From Tilletiaria anomala UBC 951 (lineage: Eukaryota > Basidiomycota > Exobasidiomycetes > Georgefischeriales > Tilletiariaceae): a stretch of 64,000 nucleotides of DNA. This document shows positions 47,573 to 59,624 of the stretch, in pieces; within the stretch, counting starts at the first letter, position 1; the number at the start of each line of letters is the position of its first letter. The position numbers and the translations under genes were made by a program. The DNA lies in the NCBI RefSeq assembly GCF_000711695.1, contig NW_013547012.1, forward strand, positions 62,001-126,000. The letters run 5' to 3'. Below the pieces are notes generated by a model. The model was not told the origin of the DNA. It was given only the letters and a program-made list of their open reading frames with translations, and made no database searches.

Positions 47573-49461
47573 GCTGCGCGCAATCTGCCTTTGAAGGAAC
47601 GCTCTCCGACTAGTGAGTGACGGGCGGTCGTGCAGTTCGCAATGCGCCTCTCCAAGCCGGGATGAGTTGAAGGAGGACCAACTACGCCTTTCTGCAGAGT
47701 ACTGGAGGCTTTTCTTCCCTTCGTCGATTGACCTTTTTGAAAGAGGTTGACGTATTGCGTTGTCAACACGTTGACCTTCAAGGTCAACGGCGCGATGTTA
47801 GGACCTTTGGGATAAAGAGGCGGCGGAGTCCGGACGTAAGAAGCAGAAAGCCTACGCATAACAGAAGTAGGGTTGAAGAAACCATAGCGAGTTCCGTCTT
47901 CGGGCCTCCACTCTCAATCATTCTTTCTTTTGTTGCAATTTGCAACCGCGGGGAAAAACCCCCTCACAAATGACATGAGGCAGGACAACTAAATGTGACA
48001 GAATGACATCATGCGCCTTCCAATCTAGCAAGGGCGAAAATGACTTGCACCGGGCAGCGCCGCGCCCAGCGGGACCCCACCTTGCTCGTTTTGGACCAGA
48101 ACCGCGGTCAATCAATCACATTCCCGTGCCCGTTCTTTTCAACGCACGAAACCGACCACTTCCACCAGGCTCCAGGGCATACGTTTTCCTCTTCTGCATC
48201 AATCACATTTACATCGCGTCCTCACTCCGCAAGCCGTTCTGTATCGCCCCGCGCTTCAGCGACTCGTCCATAGCAATCACAGTCATCGTGTACATATCTC
48301 TCTGGCCCGCGGGCAACGCAGTACTCACTTGGAAGAAGCTAACTAGTACTCTGCTGAATCGTCTGAAACTGTCCTACGCCTCAGTCGCCGATGCCTCTTC
48401 GCCGTCCGAGCAGCCACTGCCGGACCCAACTTTACTGGATTGAGGCAAGCCATCCGGGGCGTGTTCGTGCGGCTGTCCGCGTCCGCTTTTTCACTTCTGG
48501 ATTCGTCGGCGGAGACAACACAGGCTAGTCAGTGCAGTCCTTTGCTCTTCCCATTGTCCGCGCCGACATCGTCGATAACCCTACGATTCATATCGTGCCG
48601 GTTTGGCTGATTGTCCGCATCAGGCTGGATTGCGGACAGCACAGCTTTGGCTAGTGCTCCGGCAAAGATCTTATTGGTGCGGATGGTGCACCATCGGTAC
48701 ACCAATGTTTGGGTTTTCCTCAGGCAAACGAATGTGCCTCAACGTCAGTCCGCATCGTGCGGGTCGTCTGCGGGCCTGGCGCGGACAAAAAGTAGGAAAC
48801 GGGGTGGAAGCGGGCAGTCGAACACACCCCAGCAAGCAGCCCGATTCAAGGTGAACGAGGCCGCTTGTCCTCACGTGACTGCTACGAACAGCAGCAGGTC
48901 AGCATGCCGCAGCTCAAACGGGTCACTGTCGAGCTCGACCCAAGCCTTCTTACAATGGGTCGATCCTCCTCGGAAGGACGCGCTTTGGTGACGATTACCT
49001 GTCCCGATAATTCTAATGTCTCTCTCCCCGCCTCTTTCCTCTCGGGCTGCGACGCTACTGACAACTGCTACTTTCCGCCCCGCTCGCTTTTGCTACGCCG
49101 CTGCCGTGCTCTGCCGTTCTGTCACTGTTGTGACACTTTGTACGCGTGGTGCCCACCTGTTTGCTTCCGCCCCTGCACTTGGCTCATCACACTGCATGCC
49201 TGCACCACCGGCCGCATTACAGTCTCCGGCGCTCTGTCCGCCTTGCGTCATCGATCGCGCCTCTGCACATCAGCCTCGTCCCCCACACCATACCCTCTGG
49301 GCCACCGTTTCGTCTTTCACCGCCATTACATGCTTATTGGGCTCTGTCCATCTTCACCTTGCACTTTACAACATCATTTCAACCTGATACCCGAAAAAAG
49401 ACCTGTCGACGTCGACTCCCCCAAGCTCACAGTCGTGCCACTCAGCACCAACCTATGCAGC
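47573..49461. promoter_or_regulatory. Divergent intergenic region with a TGTCCGC cluster
   Basis: About 1.9 kb between the divergent Dug3-PTPA and OM14-like genes. TGTCCGC or its complement occurs at 48474-48480, 48555-48561, 48612-48618, 48632-48638 and 48781-48787. No gene is supported here, although an open frame runs into the OM14-like gene from 48865; its composition upstream of 49462 is not protein-like. Confidence 0.35.
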
Positions 49462-50011
49462 ATGTCCACCTCCACCTCGCAGCAGATCGATGACGCCGCC
49501 AGCCGGGCCGACGAAAAGCGCCAGGAGCTCCAGCGCGACGCTGAGAACGCGGCCCACCGCGCAGAAAAGAAGGCCAACGAGATCGGCGACGAAATCAAGA
49601 AGGGCGCCAAAAACTTTGAGAAGGCGTACGTGCTGAACTGACCCAGACCCCACCTCGGGTTGGGTTTTGCTCTGAGTGTAAATAAGCACGAGGCACATGC
49701 TGACCATCTTGCATCCATCCACTCGACACCAACGTCACAGTGCCTCCCGCGCTGCTTTGGACGCCAAGAAAGAGGCCACGCAATTCTGGTCTACCTTCTC
49801 GTCGAACCCGGAATACTGGGCCTCGACGCTCGCCTCGGTCAACCTCGTGCTGCTCGGCGCCGGCGCGGTATACGCGTACACCAAGCGCGACGAGATCAGG
49901 CACACTGACAGAGGCACAATCGCTGCCACTGTCGCCGGCATTGCAGCCCTTCTCGGTGTTCAGACGTACGCTGCCAATGAAGCGGCCAAGGCGCAGAACA
50001 GCGGGTTCTAA
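49462..50011 (+). CDS. Small OM14-like mitochondrial outer-membrane protein
   Basis: Predicted small membrane protein of 144 residues. The model is join(49462..49625,49741..50011), with a 115-nt intron (donor GTACGT). The N-terminal half is hydrophilic, very rich in Ala/Glu/Lys and probably helical (DDAASRADEKRQELQRDAE). After the intron come FWSTFSSNPEYWAS, a first membrane span (VNLVLLGAGAVYAY), a short basic loop (TKRDEIRHTDRG) and a second span (TIAATVAGIAALLGVQTY). This hydrophilic helix plus W/Y-anchored hairpin recalls the C-terminal OM14 domain of fungal mitochondrial outer-membrane proteins; that match is from memory and not verified. ATG 49462 is chosen because the sequence upstream is not protein-like. 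The gene is convergent with ALG11. Confidence 0.78.
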
Positions 50012-50191
50012 GTTTCGCTTTTGGAAGATCTCGCTACTCCCACAACGTTTGTCTCTCGCACACATGGATGTAACGAACCAGTCTGACTGGCATTTGGACA
50101 CAGCTGTCTCGGCGTCCTCCTCGCTACCTCTTCCCATTTTCCGATGACCCCTGGTTTTAATGAGCGGATGATGTATAGTCTGAAAGATACA

Positions 50192-52236
50192 TCACTTGTC
50201 CTTCCTGCTCTCTGCTTCTGATGGCAGGAGACCCGCGGCTTGAGCGCCCTGGCTTCCACCGCCGAGTGATCCGACTAATGGCAACCAGAGATGATTACAC
50301 CAACTGTCACGGAAGCTTTGTGCCCCGAATATGTTCTGCGCCCGAGCCCGCGCCCGTTTGCGGATCGACAGTGCCTCTCCCTCCCGCAGACGCAAGATCT
50401 CCGCGGCGCGATCAGCAAAGTCGTCCGGCGTCAGCGCGTGGTAGCCGGTCCGCTCGCCCGAGGCGTTCGGCACGGAAATGTCTAGCAAGGGTCCAGCGGA
50501 TGCGTGCGACAGTGTGATCAGCCCTGCAGCCTGTAGAGATAGCACGTGCGAGTGGGGAGGAAAGCTCATCAGCTAGATATCAACGCGAGTGCTGGAGAGG
50601 ATGCGCACCATGAACTCGACGACATTCATGCCAAAGTGTTCATCGACCATAGTGCTGATACCGATGCTTGCCGTAGAGAGACGTTGGATGACTTCCGACC
50701 ACGGTGCATTCACGACGAATTCCACGTACTCCTCAAGGTGTAGGCGCTTGACAAGCGCCTTGAGCATCTCTATTCGCGCCTCGTCGCCTTCGTTCCTGCA
50801 GCTGCCCATCATGGTCATCTTCAGATCTTGCTTGCCATGCTTAGCGACCACGTCGGGATGGCGGTCGAGGAGCGCACGGAGAAATCGCAGCTGCGTTGCA
50901 TGCTCCTTCTCAGGCCTGAATTGCGCCAAGCTGACGAATCCTACTCGAGCATTGTCGAGAGGGAAGGTAGCAAGACCTTCCGTGTCGCATGGCGGGTAGA
51001 CGACCTCCACTCTTCGCCTCTTGTGCGAGTTCCGAGGCAGTCCAGCATTCATCAGCTGGTCGAGGTGATTGCGCGTCCACGTACCGTTGGCCACTACGCG
51101 GCTTGCACGGCGCAGAGCCCACGAGTAGATCCATGCAAAGGTGCGATAATAGCGCAGCTTCAAAGCGGACCGCCATGCGGAGGACGCTGTTGTGGTGTTG
51201 TTCGTGTGACTCGCTTCACGGTTCTCGATACGTCGAAGCATGTCGGTGCTGTCGTCAGGGAAAAGGCCCGGATCAGCCAGGCGCCAAAGTGCAGAGTACA
51301 TGTCAAACACGCACGAGATGGTTGGGTAGTGAGTGTAAGTACCGATCGGCAACTTCTTGGAAAAGAGTCGTACGGCTGGATACGTGAATGCGTAGCCCAT
51401 CGTATCTGTAGCCACATATATCACAGTCAGTGAGAAGTGGAGACTGTAATTGTCACACGGTCATCATAGCGTACCGATAAAGACATCAGGGATCAACTCG
51501 CTCATCGCTTCAAAGGCAAGCAACACGCTGCCGAGGCTCTGGCCGAGGAGGGTGAAGTGCTTCCAATAACTGTCATCTACGAACTTCCTGGCGTCCAGTG
51601 GGAGGAAAAGAAGGCGCTCGCTGTCCAGCTCAATTGCGAAGCGTGACTTGACCTTGGAGATGATGTCTTCCTTGGTTACTTTCTTCTCGCGTCCAACTTC
51701 GCGAGCTTCCGCGTTCTGCTTGATCGTCTTGGGAGAATCTCTTGTTTCTTGTGTCTCGCTGCGCAGGCTTTTATAGGCCGCGTCAAACGCGGCCTCATCG
51801 GCCGGTGCATGAACCTGTTTAACGTCGGGCAATGGACCGACGTCGCCCGTGTAAACCACACAGATGACGTTCGGGTCATTCTGCAGGTGATAGGCAAGAG
51901 CCTCGAAAAGGACTCTCTCTCCACCGCCGCCTGCATTGCTACAGTATAACAGCGGGTAAGTGCGTAAGTACAGGTTCCATTTGAACGGAGTATCATTGTA
52001 TTTCCTCACCAATAAGGGTGGAAGAAGCCAATGATCAACCGCCTGTCCTCGCCGCCTTTGCTTTCCGTGATGCCTAAGCGAGCGAGCAGCTGTCTCCGCC
52101 GCTTGCGATTTGTCCTGACGACTCGGCGCGTGTGCCCCTCGACCAGTTGGATGAACCCGACGAAGAGCGACACGCCAAGGAGGAAAAAGAAGAATGCGAA
52201 TGAGGCCAGGAACGCGTTGAACGATGGCAGTGCCAT
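50192..52236 (-). CDS. ALG11: GDP-Man:Man3GlcNAc2-PP-dolichol alpha-1,2-mannosyltransferase
   Basis: Endoplasmic reticulum glycosyltransferase (family GT4) that adds the fourth and fifth mannoses to the lipid-linked oligosaccharide on the cytosolic face, for N-glycosylation. The model is complement(join(50192..50530,50609..51405,51475..51938,52010..52236)), 608 residues; introns are 78, 69 and 71 nt. An N-terminal membrane anchor (FLASFAFFFFLLGVSLFVGF) is followed by GFFHPYW-CNAGGGGERV, the hallmark glycine-rich loop completed across intron 1. DTMGYAFTYP is completed across intron 2. SLAQFRPEKEH, DEHFGMNVVEFM-AAGLITLSHASAG and LLDI form the C-terminal nucleotide-sugar domain. Length and order match the family. 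The gene is divergent from the long-chain-base phosphatase gene, with 417 bases between. Identification is firm. Confidence 0.95.
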
Positions 52237-52653
52237 GGTCGCAACGGCCTCTTCACGGCCTCAAACTCCTCAGGTCCATGAGCCCGTGCTGACCCGTCTT
52301 GTAATGCTCAGGCGACTACGATGCCCATGCCGAAGATGCACTGTCGTCTTTTAGAATATCTGTCCCGCGTGAGATGAATGACGGTTCATTGTCATCAATC
52401 ACGGTAGTGAACAGACGTGTGATGAACACAGGCGCAGCGCCCCAGCGGAGCCCCCGCCCCAGCCGTCGCGTTGCTCTGTGCTGAACCTCACTCCGTCCGA
52501 GCGAAACCGAGCCCGAACCAGCATCACCTACGCGTCCTTGTCACCTTCAGGATTACTTGTCTCCAGGAGCATGCGCACCTTTGGACATCAATCGTACATT
52601 CAAGGCTGGGCGCCGAGCCAGATCCCCTCACCACATTACTGCTGGCCATCACG
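52237..52653. promoter_or_regulatory. Divergent promoter region, ALG11 and LCB3-like
   Basis: These 417 bases must contain both promoters. I see no distinct TATA box. No gene is present. Confidence 0.4.
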
Positions 52654-54734
52654 ATGGCCAATCGTCGCGCCAAGTTCCATTTACGGTCGGGCACCGACTC
52701 GGACCTCGAGAGCATCGGACCTTCGTCGCGACCAGCTTCTCCAACGCTACAGATACCTCGCAGCACATCACCTCTGCCTCAATCGCTTGGAGAGATCGCT
52801 CAGAGAGCCAGAGATGCGCCGCTTTCGCCCGCAAAGAGCATCAACGACATGGGCAAGTCGGTCTACAATGCAACAGATATTGGCATCTTAGAAGATGAGG
52901 TCTACGATCGGTACTTGTCGAAGCCTATCGCAATGATCCGCAGGCTGCTAATGTGGAGCTTGCGCAAGGAAATGCCCCTTCTCAAATGGCAGCAGGTATG
53001 TCGATAGAGGGGCCGCGCTGTCCATCACTGTGACCGTACTCACCATGCTAAATGTGGTACAGGACAAATTACGAAGCCGGCTTCGTGATCGCTACTTCGT
53101 TTACAGCTCGATGCTAGGGACGCACTCCTTCTTCCTTATCTTCATTCCGATGACATTCTGGCTCGGTAGTCCCTACTTTGGCCGTGGGCTTATCAATGTA
53201 CTAGCATTTGGCGTCTACTTATCCTCGGCCCTTAAGGACTGGCTCTGCGTCCCACGGCCATACTCTCCTCCCGTCACTCGCCTGACCATTGGTACACATC
53301 ATCTCGAGTACGGCTTTCCCTCGACGCACTCGACAAACGCTGTCAGCATCGCATGCTACGTCTACCTTTGGATACGGACATTACGGGATGCTTTCACCGG
53401 TGGCGTGTGGAGCAGTTATCTCTGGGAGGCCGGATTGCTCTACTACGTCTGCAGCGTTGTTTACGGCCGAATCTATTCGGGTATGCACAGCATCGTCGAC
53501 TGCGTTGCAGGATCCCTTCTCGGCCTCGTCATCGTTCTCGCACAGTGGGCAGGTTTCGATAAAATCGAAGCATTCATGATCCGTAGTGACTGGTCAGTCC
53601 CATTCTTGGTTATTCCGATTGGCCTTCTGATGGTGTCAATACACCCTCAGCCATTGGATGACTGCCCATGCTTTGAGGACGCTATCGCATTCATCGCAGT
53701 CGCTATGGGTGTTTCCGTCTCGCGCTGGGTCGCGGCTAACCTAGGCGTCATGCTGGTCGACGATCATCCGTTGAACACGTACCCACAAGCACGCACGACG
53801 CCTGTCATACGCCTCCTACCAAACGGTTACTCGTGGGCTGACAAGCTGGAAGACTCGCTCGACGTACTGCTCGCACAGATCAACGCAGTCATAAGCATCG
53901 ACCGAGCTTCCGAGGATCTTGGCAACAGAGTCGCTGCGTCAACCCTCATGGTTCTAACAGGTGCGCGTCGGACGCAGCACTCGGAATCAGCGTTTGCTCA
54001 TGTAAAATTTTGTTTTCTTACAGGTATATTCTTGGTCATCCTTACTCGTCTCGTGACAAAGACGATGTGTAACATCATCTTACCGCCGATCATTCGATTT
54101 TTCTACGAAACCTTCGGCTTGATTCTGCCCCGGCGACACTACGTGCCAGCCACGGAATACAACAAGATTCCGCTGGCCAACTTGCGGGCGGTACCATCCA
54201 TCCTGGACCTTCCAGACACGCTCACGCCGACCACAGAGATGGGGGATGATCGGCGCAGATCATTACTCTCCCCCGACAGCGCATATCGGCGCAATGGATC
54301 TATTTCCATTTCTAGCCCCAGCAGCTCCAGGGTATCCAGTCCTGGTCCGCTACACGAGCGCAATGCGGGCAGCAAGCGGGTCGACTACAAACCCGCGAAC
54401 GGGAGCGGCGTTCCTGCGCCAATCACACAATCACGACCGGGTTCTCCAACGTATGTCGACCCCATTGCCGAAAAGATCGCGGAGGCGCTTAGGCTCAAAG
54501 ACAAGCAAAGGCGTCAAGAAAAAGAGAAGAATCCGGTCAAGCATTATGATGCGGATGGTGAGTAGCAGTAAGGCTTTGCTGAAACGTGAGGTCCGTCAGA
54601 CCCTGCCTGACTCTCGCACCCTTGCAGTCCTCACTAAAGTCGTCGTTTACTTTAGCATTGGCTTCCATGCCACCATGAGTATACCTGTTCTGTTCGAACG
54701 ACTTGGCTGGAACGGCCAAGTTGTGCAAGCGTAA
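52654..54734 (+). CDS. LCB3: Long-chain-base-1-phosphate phosphatase (Lcb3/Ysr3-like)
   Basis: ER membrane phosphatase of the PAP2 superfamily that dephosphorylates sphingoid base 1-phosphates and returns the bases to ceramide synthesis. The model is join(52654..52995,53063..53960,54024..54557,54628..54734), 626 residues; introns are 67, 63 and 70 nt. The three catalytic motifs are KDWLCVPRP, PSTHS and RIYSGMHSIVDC. About eight hydrophobic spans follow, including VIVLAQWAGF and FLVIPIGLLMVSI. The second intron is 63 nt with no in-frame stop, so its retention would add 21 residues. The C-terminal part is Ser/Pro-rich (SISISSPSSSRVSSPGP), then a last exon encodes VLTKVVVYFSIGFHATMSIP, resembling the final span of the family. 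Start at 52654 (MANRRAKFHL). Identification is good. Confidence 0.92.
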
Positions 54735-55767
54735 ATTACAATTCAATGAAGACGCTATGCATTCGCTGAAGGAAACTTTTGACGACTTGGATTGCCGGCG
54801 TCTTGGCGAATAGATAGTCGCTGTATTGATCGTAGGTGGACGTCATCGACACGGATCGTGTCCAATGCTTTTCCCAAGCTCGGGAACCGCTCTGCTTCCG
54901 AATTCTGGCTCTGCGAGTTGACTTCTGCGTGGGTGAATGCAGACGATTCGATCATCGAACGACCTCGCAAGACATGCTGTTCCAGTGAAAGTCTGACGTC
55001 TGCGTTCCACAGAGGATACATCGCTGAGCGGACCGTATCGGGTGGTACCTGTCCTCTTGGCAGCTCCGCCGGCCCGGAATAGTTGCCTGCCCACAGTAGA
55101 ATGGGCTAACGCCCGTTGTGCGTCCGATCTCGGACGCACAACGGGCGTTAGAGGCGACGGATGACATCTTGCGGTGCCTTTCGGCGGCGGCTTCGGAGAG
55201 TTAGTCCGATCATGTGCGCAGCAGCCCAGCGATGTCGCCCGCATCGCTCCATCTCAACGAACACCGTTTTTTCGGCGAACAGTATTCGCACTCGACCCCG
55301 CTTCTTACCCACTGAGCATACCGCTGTTGCCCATCGCGTTGCATACCACGCAAGCTTGTACGCGGCTCTTCAAGGTTACTGCGTCAATAGAACACGCAGC
55401 TTGAGTGTATCTATGGACCATTTTGAGACGTCGTGCTTCATTAACCCAGCAATTTTCATTCGCCGATAGCTCGTACAAATCAGACACCAACACCCGGCGA
55501 CCACCACATCTTGATACTTCACGCTTCCGACATGACCGGGTGGGCTTGACCCGCCTTCCCACCCGATCGCCATCTCATGCCTCACGGAAGATCGGCTTTC
55601 GATCAGACATGGTCTGCAAGCAAAAACAAGACTAACGACAGTGCTCCCTTACAAGCGCAGATGCGGTAAGGAACTAGCTCATTGCTTCATGCAAACAGCC
55701 CATGGCATTGTCTCCAAAGGGATGTAGTATACGTACATGTACTAGATGACCAGCTGCGCGGCTCCCT
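54735..55767. other. Intergenic region between convergent genes, contains a 46-bp palindrome
   Basis: About 1 kb without a supportable gene. Short open frames on both strands (for example 54755-55021 minus) show no family motifs. Confidence 0.4.
55106..55151. repeat. 46-bp near-perfect palindrome
   Basis: Two 22-bp arms (55106-55127 and 55130-55151) are exact reverse complements with a two-base centre. The arms begin CTAACGCCCG. It lies between two convergent genes. It could be a foldback or MITE-derived element, a protein-binding site or a replication-fork pause site; the sequence does not decide. Confidence 0.9.
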
Positions 55768-57662
55768 TCAGACGAGAGAGCGCCAGAACTTCTCGACAAA
55801 GTTCCTCGGTGGCAGCTCCTCCTCCTCGGCCGCTTCGATTTCCTTGACGCCAGTGACAAAGTCCATTTCATGAAGTTGAACGACCTTGGACTTCGTGACG
55901 AACTTGTAACCGAAGTAGATGAGCGGGAAAAGAGGGACGGTTAGGTAGTTGGTGATGAACGTGGCGCCGTCCCAGTGACCCTTCATGAAGACACTGAAGC
56001 CGGAGAAGAGGATGCACGTGATCGACCAACAGAGGCCCCACCAACCCAGGAACGGCTGGAGTGGCGATTTGAACGGCAGCGTGGAGCGGTCGATGCCCTG
56101 GACCTTCATGCCGGCGTGGAAGCGGAGGTAAGTGAAGCAGATGCATGCCCAGGTGCTAAGACCGGCGACGGCGGTGAGGTTGGCAAAGTAGTTGAACACC
56201 GTGTACGCATTTTCCGTGGCAACCATGAACGAGAGGAAGGCACAGACGGTGCCGATGGCAAGGGAGACGTACGGTAGACCAGACTTGGTGGTGCGGGCAA
56301 AGATACGGGGTGCCTGTCCAGAGAGCGCCAGAGCATATAGAGCACGCGACGACGTGTACAAGTCCGAAGAGCCGGCCGAGGTAGCAGAAGTGACAAGTAC
56401 GGCGTTGATGATGTGCGGCAGAACCTTGATCTTGGCATTGTCAATGGCAATGACAAACGGAGACGCACGCACAGTAGAGCCGCCTAGTAGGCGCGGATCG
56501 TTGTAAGGGACAATGACGGAGATGGCCAGTGTTCCGACGATGTAGCTGAGTAGAAAGAACTGTCAGAACATTACACACTCTGGACATGCGAAGTAAACGT
56601 CGACTCACAAAAGAAGAATACGAATGTAAACGCTCTTAATGGCACGGGGAATGTTGCGACGCGGGTTCTTGGCCTCACCGGCTGCGATGGCGACAATCTC
56701 GCTACCGATGAAGGAAAAAGCGGCCTGGATGAGAACAGCCCAGAAACTGAGGAAGCGGCCCCAGGCGCCGGGAACCCCTTTGTACTGATTAAACGGGCCC
56801 GGGTGGATCCAGTAGCGGAAGCCGAGACGGTCGCCGACGGCACCAACGTCGATCAAGAAGGAGAGGATGATAAGGCCGACGATGGTGATGACTTTGATTG
56901 AGGCGAACCAGAACTCTGCTTCACCGTATGCACCGGCACCGAGGAAGTTGATGACGACGACGAGAACAAGCAGGATGGCGACCCATATCGCTGGGTTCAT
57001 GTCGGGTGCCCAGTAGCCGATTAGCACCGCAGCGGCAGACAGTTCAGCAGGAAGCACACTAAGAAACGGCACACATAGAGCTGATTAGCCCTTGGTCGAT
57101 CTCAAGTCAGACGCGGACGGGCACGAAAGAACAGACTCACATTGACCAGTTATACCAGTAGTTCCAACCCATGACAGCCGAGAACGAAGGGTCGACAAAG
57201 CGGGCGGCGAGCTTGATGTGCCCACCGGGAACGGGGAGGAAGGAGGCCATTTCACCGAGCGAAAGCATTACCGATAAGCAAATCGTACCCATGGCGATGT
57301 AGCCGAGCCAGAGAGCGAGAGGCCCACTTCTTGCGAGCGCACCGCCTGATCCGAGGAAAAGACCAGTCCCTGTGATCAACAAGAAGCGAAGGTGACGTGA
57401 AGTTAGCAAGTCTGAATATTTCTGCTTCGCAGGCAGGTGTAAAAGGAGACGTACCGATAACACCACCGATAGAGATCATGGCAATATGTCGGGCCTTGAG
57501 CTTTCGACTGAGTTCCTCTCCGTTGCGCTGGTCGAATGCATTCGTGGCGCCGACCGATACGGTCGCCTCAGGGTCGTACCCGTTGAAGTCAACTTTTGGG
57601 GTGGTGCCATCGCTGGCGTACTTTTCGTCGGACTTCTCGTCCGAGGCGCGCATCTGCGACAT
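55768..57662 (-). CDS. Amino-acid permease, fungal YAT family
   Basis: Plasma-membrane proton/amino-acid symporter (APC superfamily). The model is complement(join(55768..56545,56609..57058,57141..57369,57455..57662)), 554 residues; introns are 63, 82 and 85 nt. An N-terminal hydrophilic stretch is followed by LSRKLKARHIAMISIGGVIG-TGLFLGSG, the family signature of span 1 completed across the first intron. Other family blocks are GYIAMGTICLSVMLSLGEMA, MGWNYWYNWSIVLPAEL, AFSFIGSEIVAIAAGEAKNP, RNIPRAIKSVY, VPYNDPRLLG and SSRALYALALSGQAP. About 12 spans are visible. The C-terminus is short and acidic-basic (PPRNFVEKFWRSLV). Length fits the family (550-600). The ATG at 57662 is the first with a plausible hydrophilic head. 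Substrate specificity cannot be told from sequence. Confidence 0.93.
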
Positions 57663-59624
57663 GGTGGATATGGATGGGGTGGGGCACGAAGGGAGCAGGT
57701 CAGGGATGGCAAAAGGGGCCGGGTCTGTCGGGGAGAAAGGAGGTGAGGCAGATGGACGGTGGACAATCCGGAGGCGATTGGCAAAGGCACGGCGTGTGAC
57801 CAAGGATGGTGCAATGGGGTAAGGGGAATGAGGGAGATCCCAGGTAGGGGGATGAGGCCAAGGCTATTTATAGACGAGTGACAACGTGGTGCTCGCTATG
57901 CGGAGGGAGCGTATGGGCTTGCTGGCTTCTGGAATTGATAGGAAGCCTTGCCTGCGCTGCTGCTGGCGGGCGGTACATAGATTCTCCCAACATACAGTGA
58001 CACAGCGCTGCCTCCAGAGGCGACCACTCAGACTCTGATGCAAGATAATGCTGTGATAACAACCCCCGCTGGATCCAGGCACGCCGACGGGGAAAGCAGA
58101 GCTGTCTTCTTCCACAGTTCATGGGGATGGGACCTTTTCGCGACTCACGGACTACATACACAGGGTTGGAGAGAGAGCTTCTCACTTGTCATATCAATTG
58201 TGTCAAGGTTTGGTGGGGGCTTTGGCAGCTTTGGGCGCATTTGCGGCGTACGGTCACGCAGCAGGCGCAACTCTCAAGAGGAAGGGAGCAAACTGGCAGA
58301 AGAAGGCACAGGGAGCACTTAGCAGCGAGCCGGGCTGCAAACGCCTGGGGAGAGACGAAGCTCAAGCAGTGCGGCAACGCACGAACCAGAGATACCAAAG
58401 GGCAACATTGTACGTACCCGCGCACCAGGAGAGATTGCTCCATGCTTCTTGCCTGTAGCCAGGTCCCTCTTCCTGGTCCATCTGCAGGGCGGAGCTGCAG
58501 TTGGGCAGAGTGTAGCGACAGGCAAGAAGATTGAAGCGAGGCTCCGAAAAGCCCAGTGGTGTAGGCGGGGAAAGCCGCACCCTGCGGCACCCGACCGTGC
58601 CACCGCAGGCGCCGATCTCCGCCTGGCTCCAGTCCAATTTGGGCCTCAATGATTAGGCACCTGAGCTGTGTGCTCGTCATATATTCGGAGCCTCATTGAT
58701 ACGCCGGCGGGACAGGGCCTGCCGTGGCGGGACTCTTTAGGACTTGCGAGCAGCGAATATGTAATCTCGACTCTCGCAGCCCCGAGCGGTTTCCTATAGC
58801 CTGCTCGGTCTGCATGTTAAGGTTCCTGGCCACTGGTGCCATCCCCACTCAAACCAGGCAGCCAGAATAGCAAAGCGCTCGCGAGCCTGCCAGGGCAGTG
58901 TCTACGAGTCGATGTGTTTTCAGCTGCCTGGACACTGCAGTGCGCCACTTGCTGGGCAGAGTGGCGCACTCTGGAATAGTGGGGCGCGATTAGTTTGTTC
59001 ATTGTTACATGGCCGCGGCGGTGTGGGCCCCAAAGCCACACCTTTTGCAGATATCGGGTTGGCATGGGCTGGGGCAAAGATAATAAATCGGTTGTTGTCT
59101 GCTGTAGTCCATTGTAGGGGCTGCAGGGCAGACCGGGGCAGAACGCGTGTGTGCATTGTGAGGCACATACATAGCCCCGACATTTGCCATGTGCAGCCAT
59201 GAGGACAATCTTGCATTTCTTATCTCAGACCAGCTCAGTCGGGTGTGACCGCAATCTGCCCAGATCTCATGCAATTTGACTCAACCCTATGGAGGTGCAC
59301 AGTGTACCCCACCTTCGCTTTCCCCGTTGGCTTCTGTCGTCTACCGCCGCTTGTTCGAGACCACAGCCATAGATGCCCCACCACGATCCGCACCGTTGCC
59401 GCTTACGGAAACCCGTATCGCCGACGAGGCAGCGAGCAATAAGCGAGATGTTGCGAACTGCACGCGAACAAGAAGCGCTGTATCGGTGCAGCAGGTGTCT
59501 GCAGCGGAACCATCGGGCAAACACAGGTGGCTCGAACATACCGAAGGCGCATTCCCCTCTCCTCCGCTCTCCCGATCCCAACATCTTGGTGTTAATGCCT
59601 CAAGTGCAGTGCATCACTCGCATC
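57663..59624. other. Intergenic region, no gene seen
   Basis: Promoter region of the permease and 3' flank of the sphingomyelinase-like gene. It contains an 11-bp inverted repeat with a 10-base loop at 58939-58970. No protein-like frame was found. Confidence 0.4.

Noticed and set aside
48865-49461. Long N-terminal extension of the OM14-like protein
   Set aside because: The in-frame upstream sequence is Cys/His/Pro-rich and pyrimidine-biased like a leader; the protein-like part begins at MSTSTSQQ.
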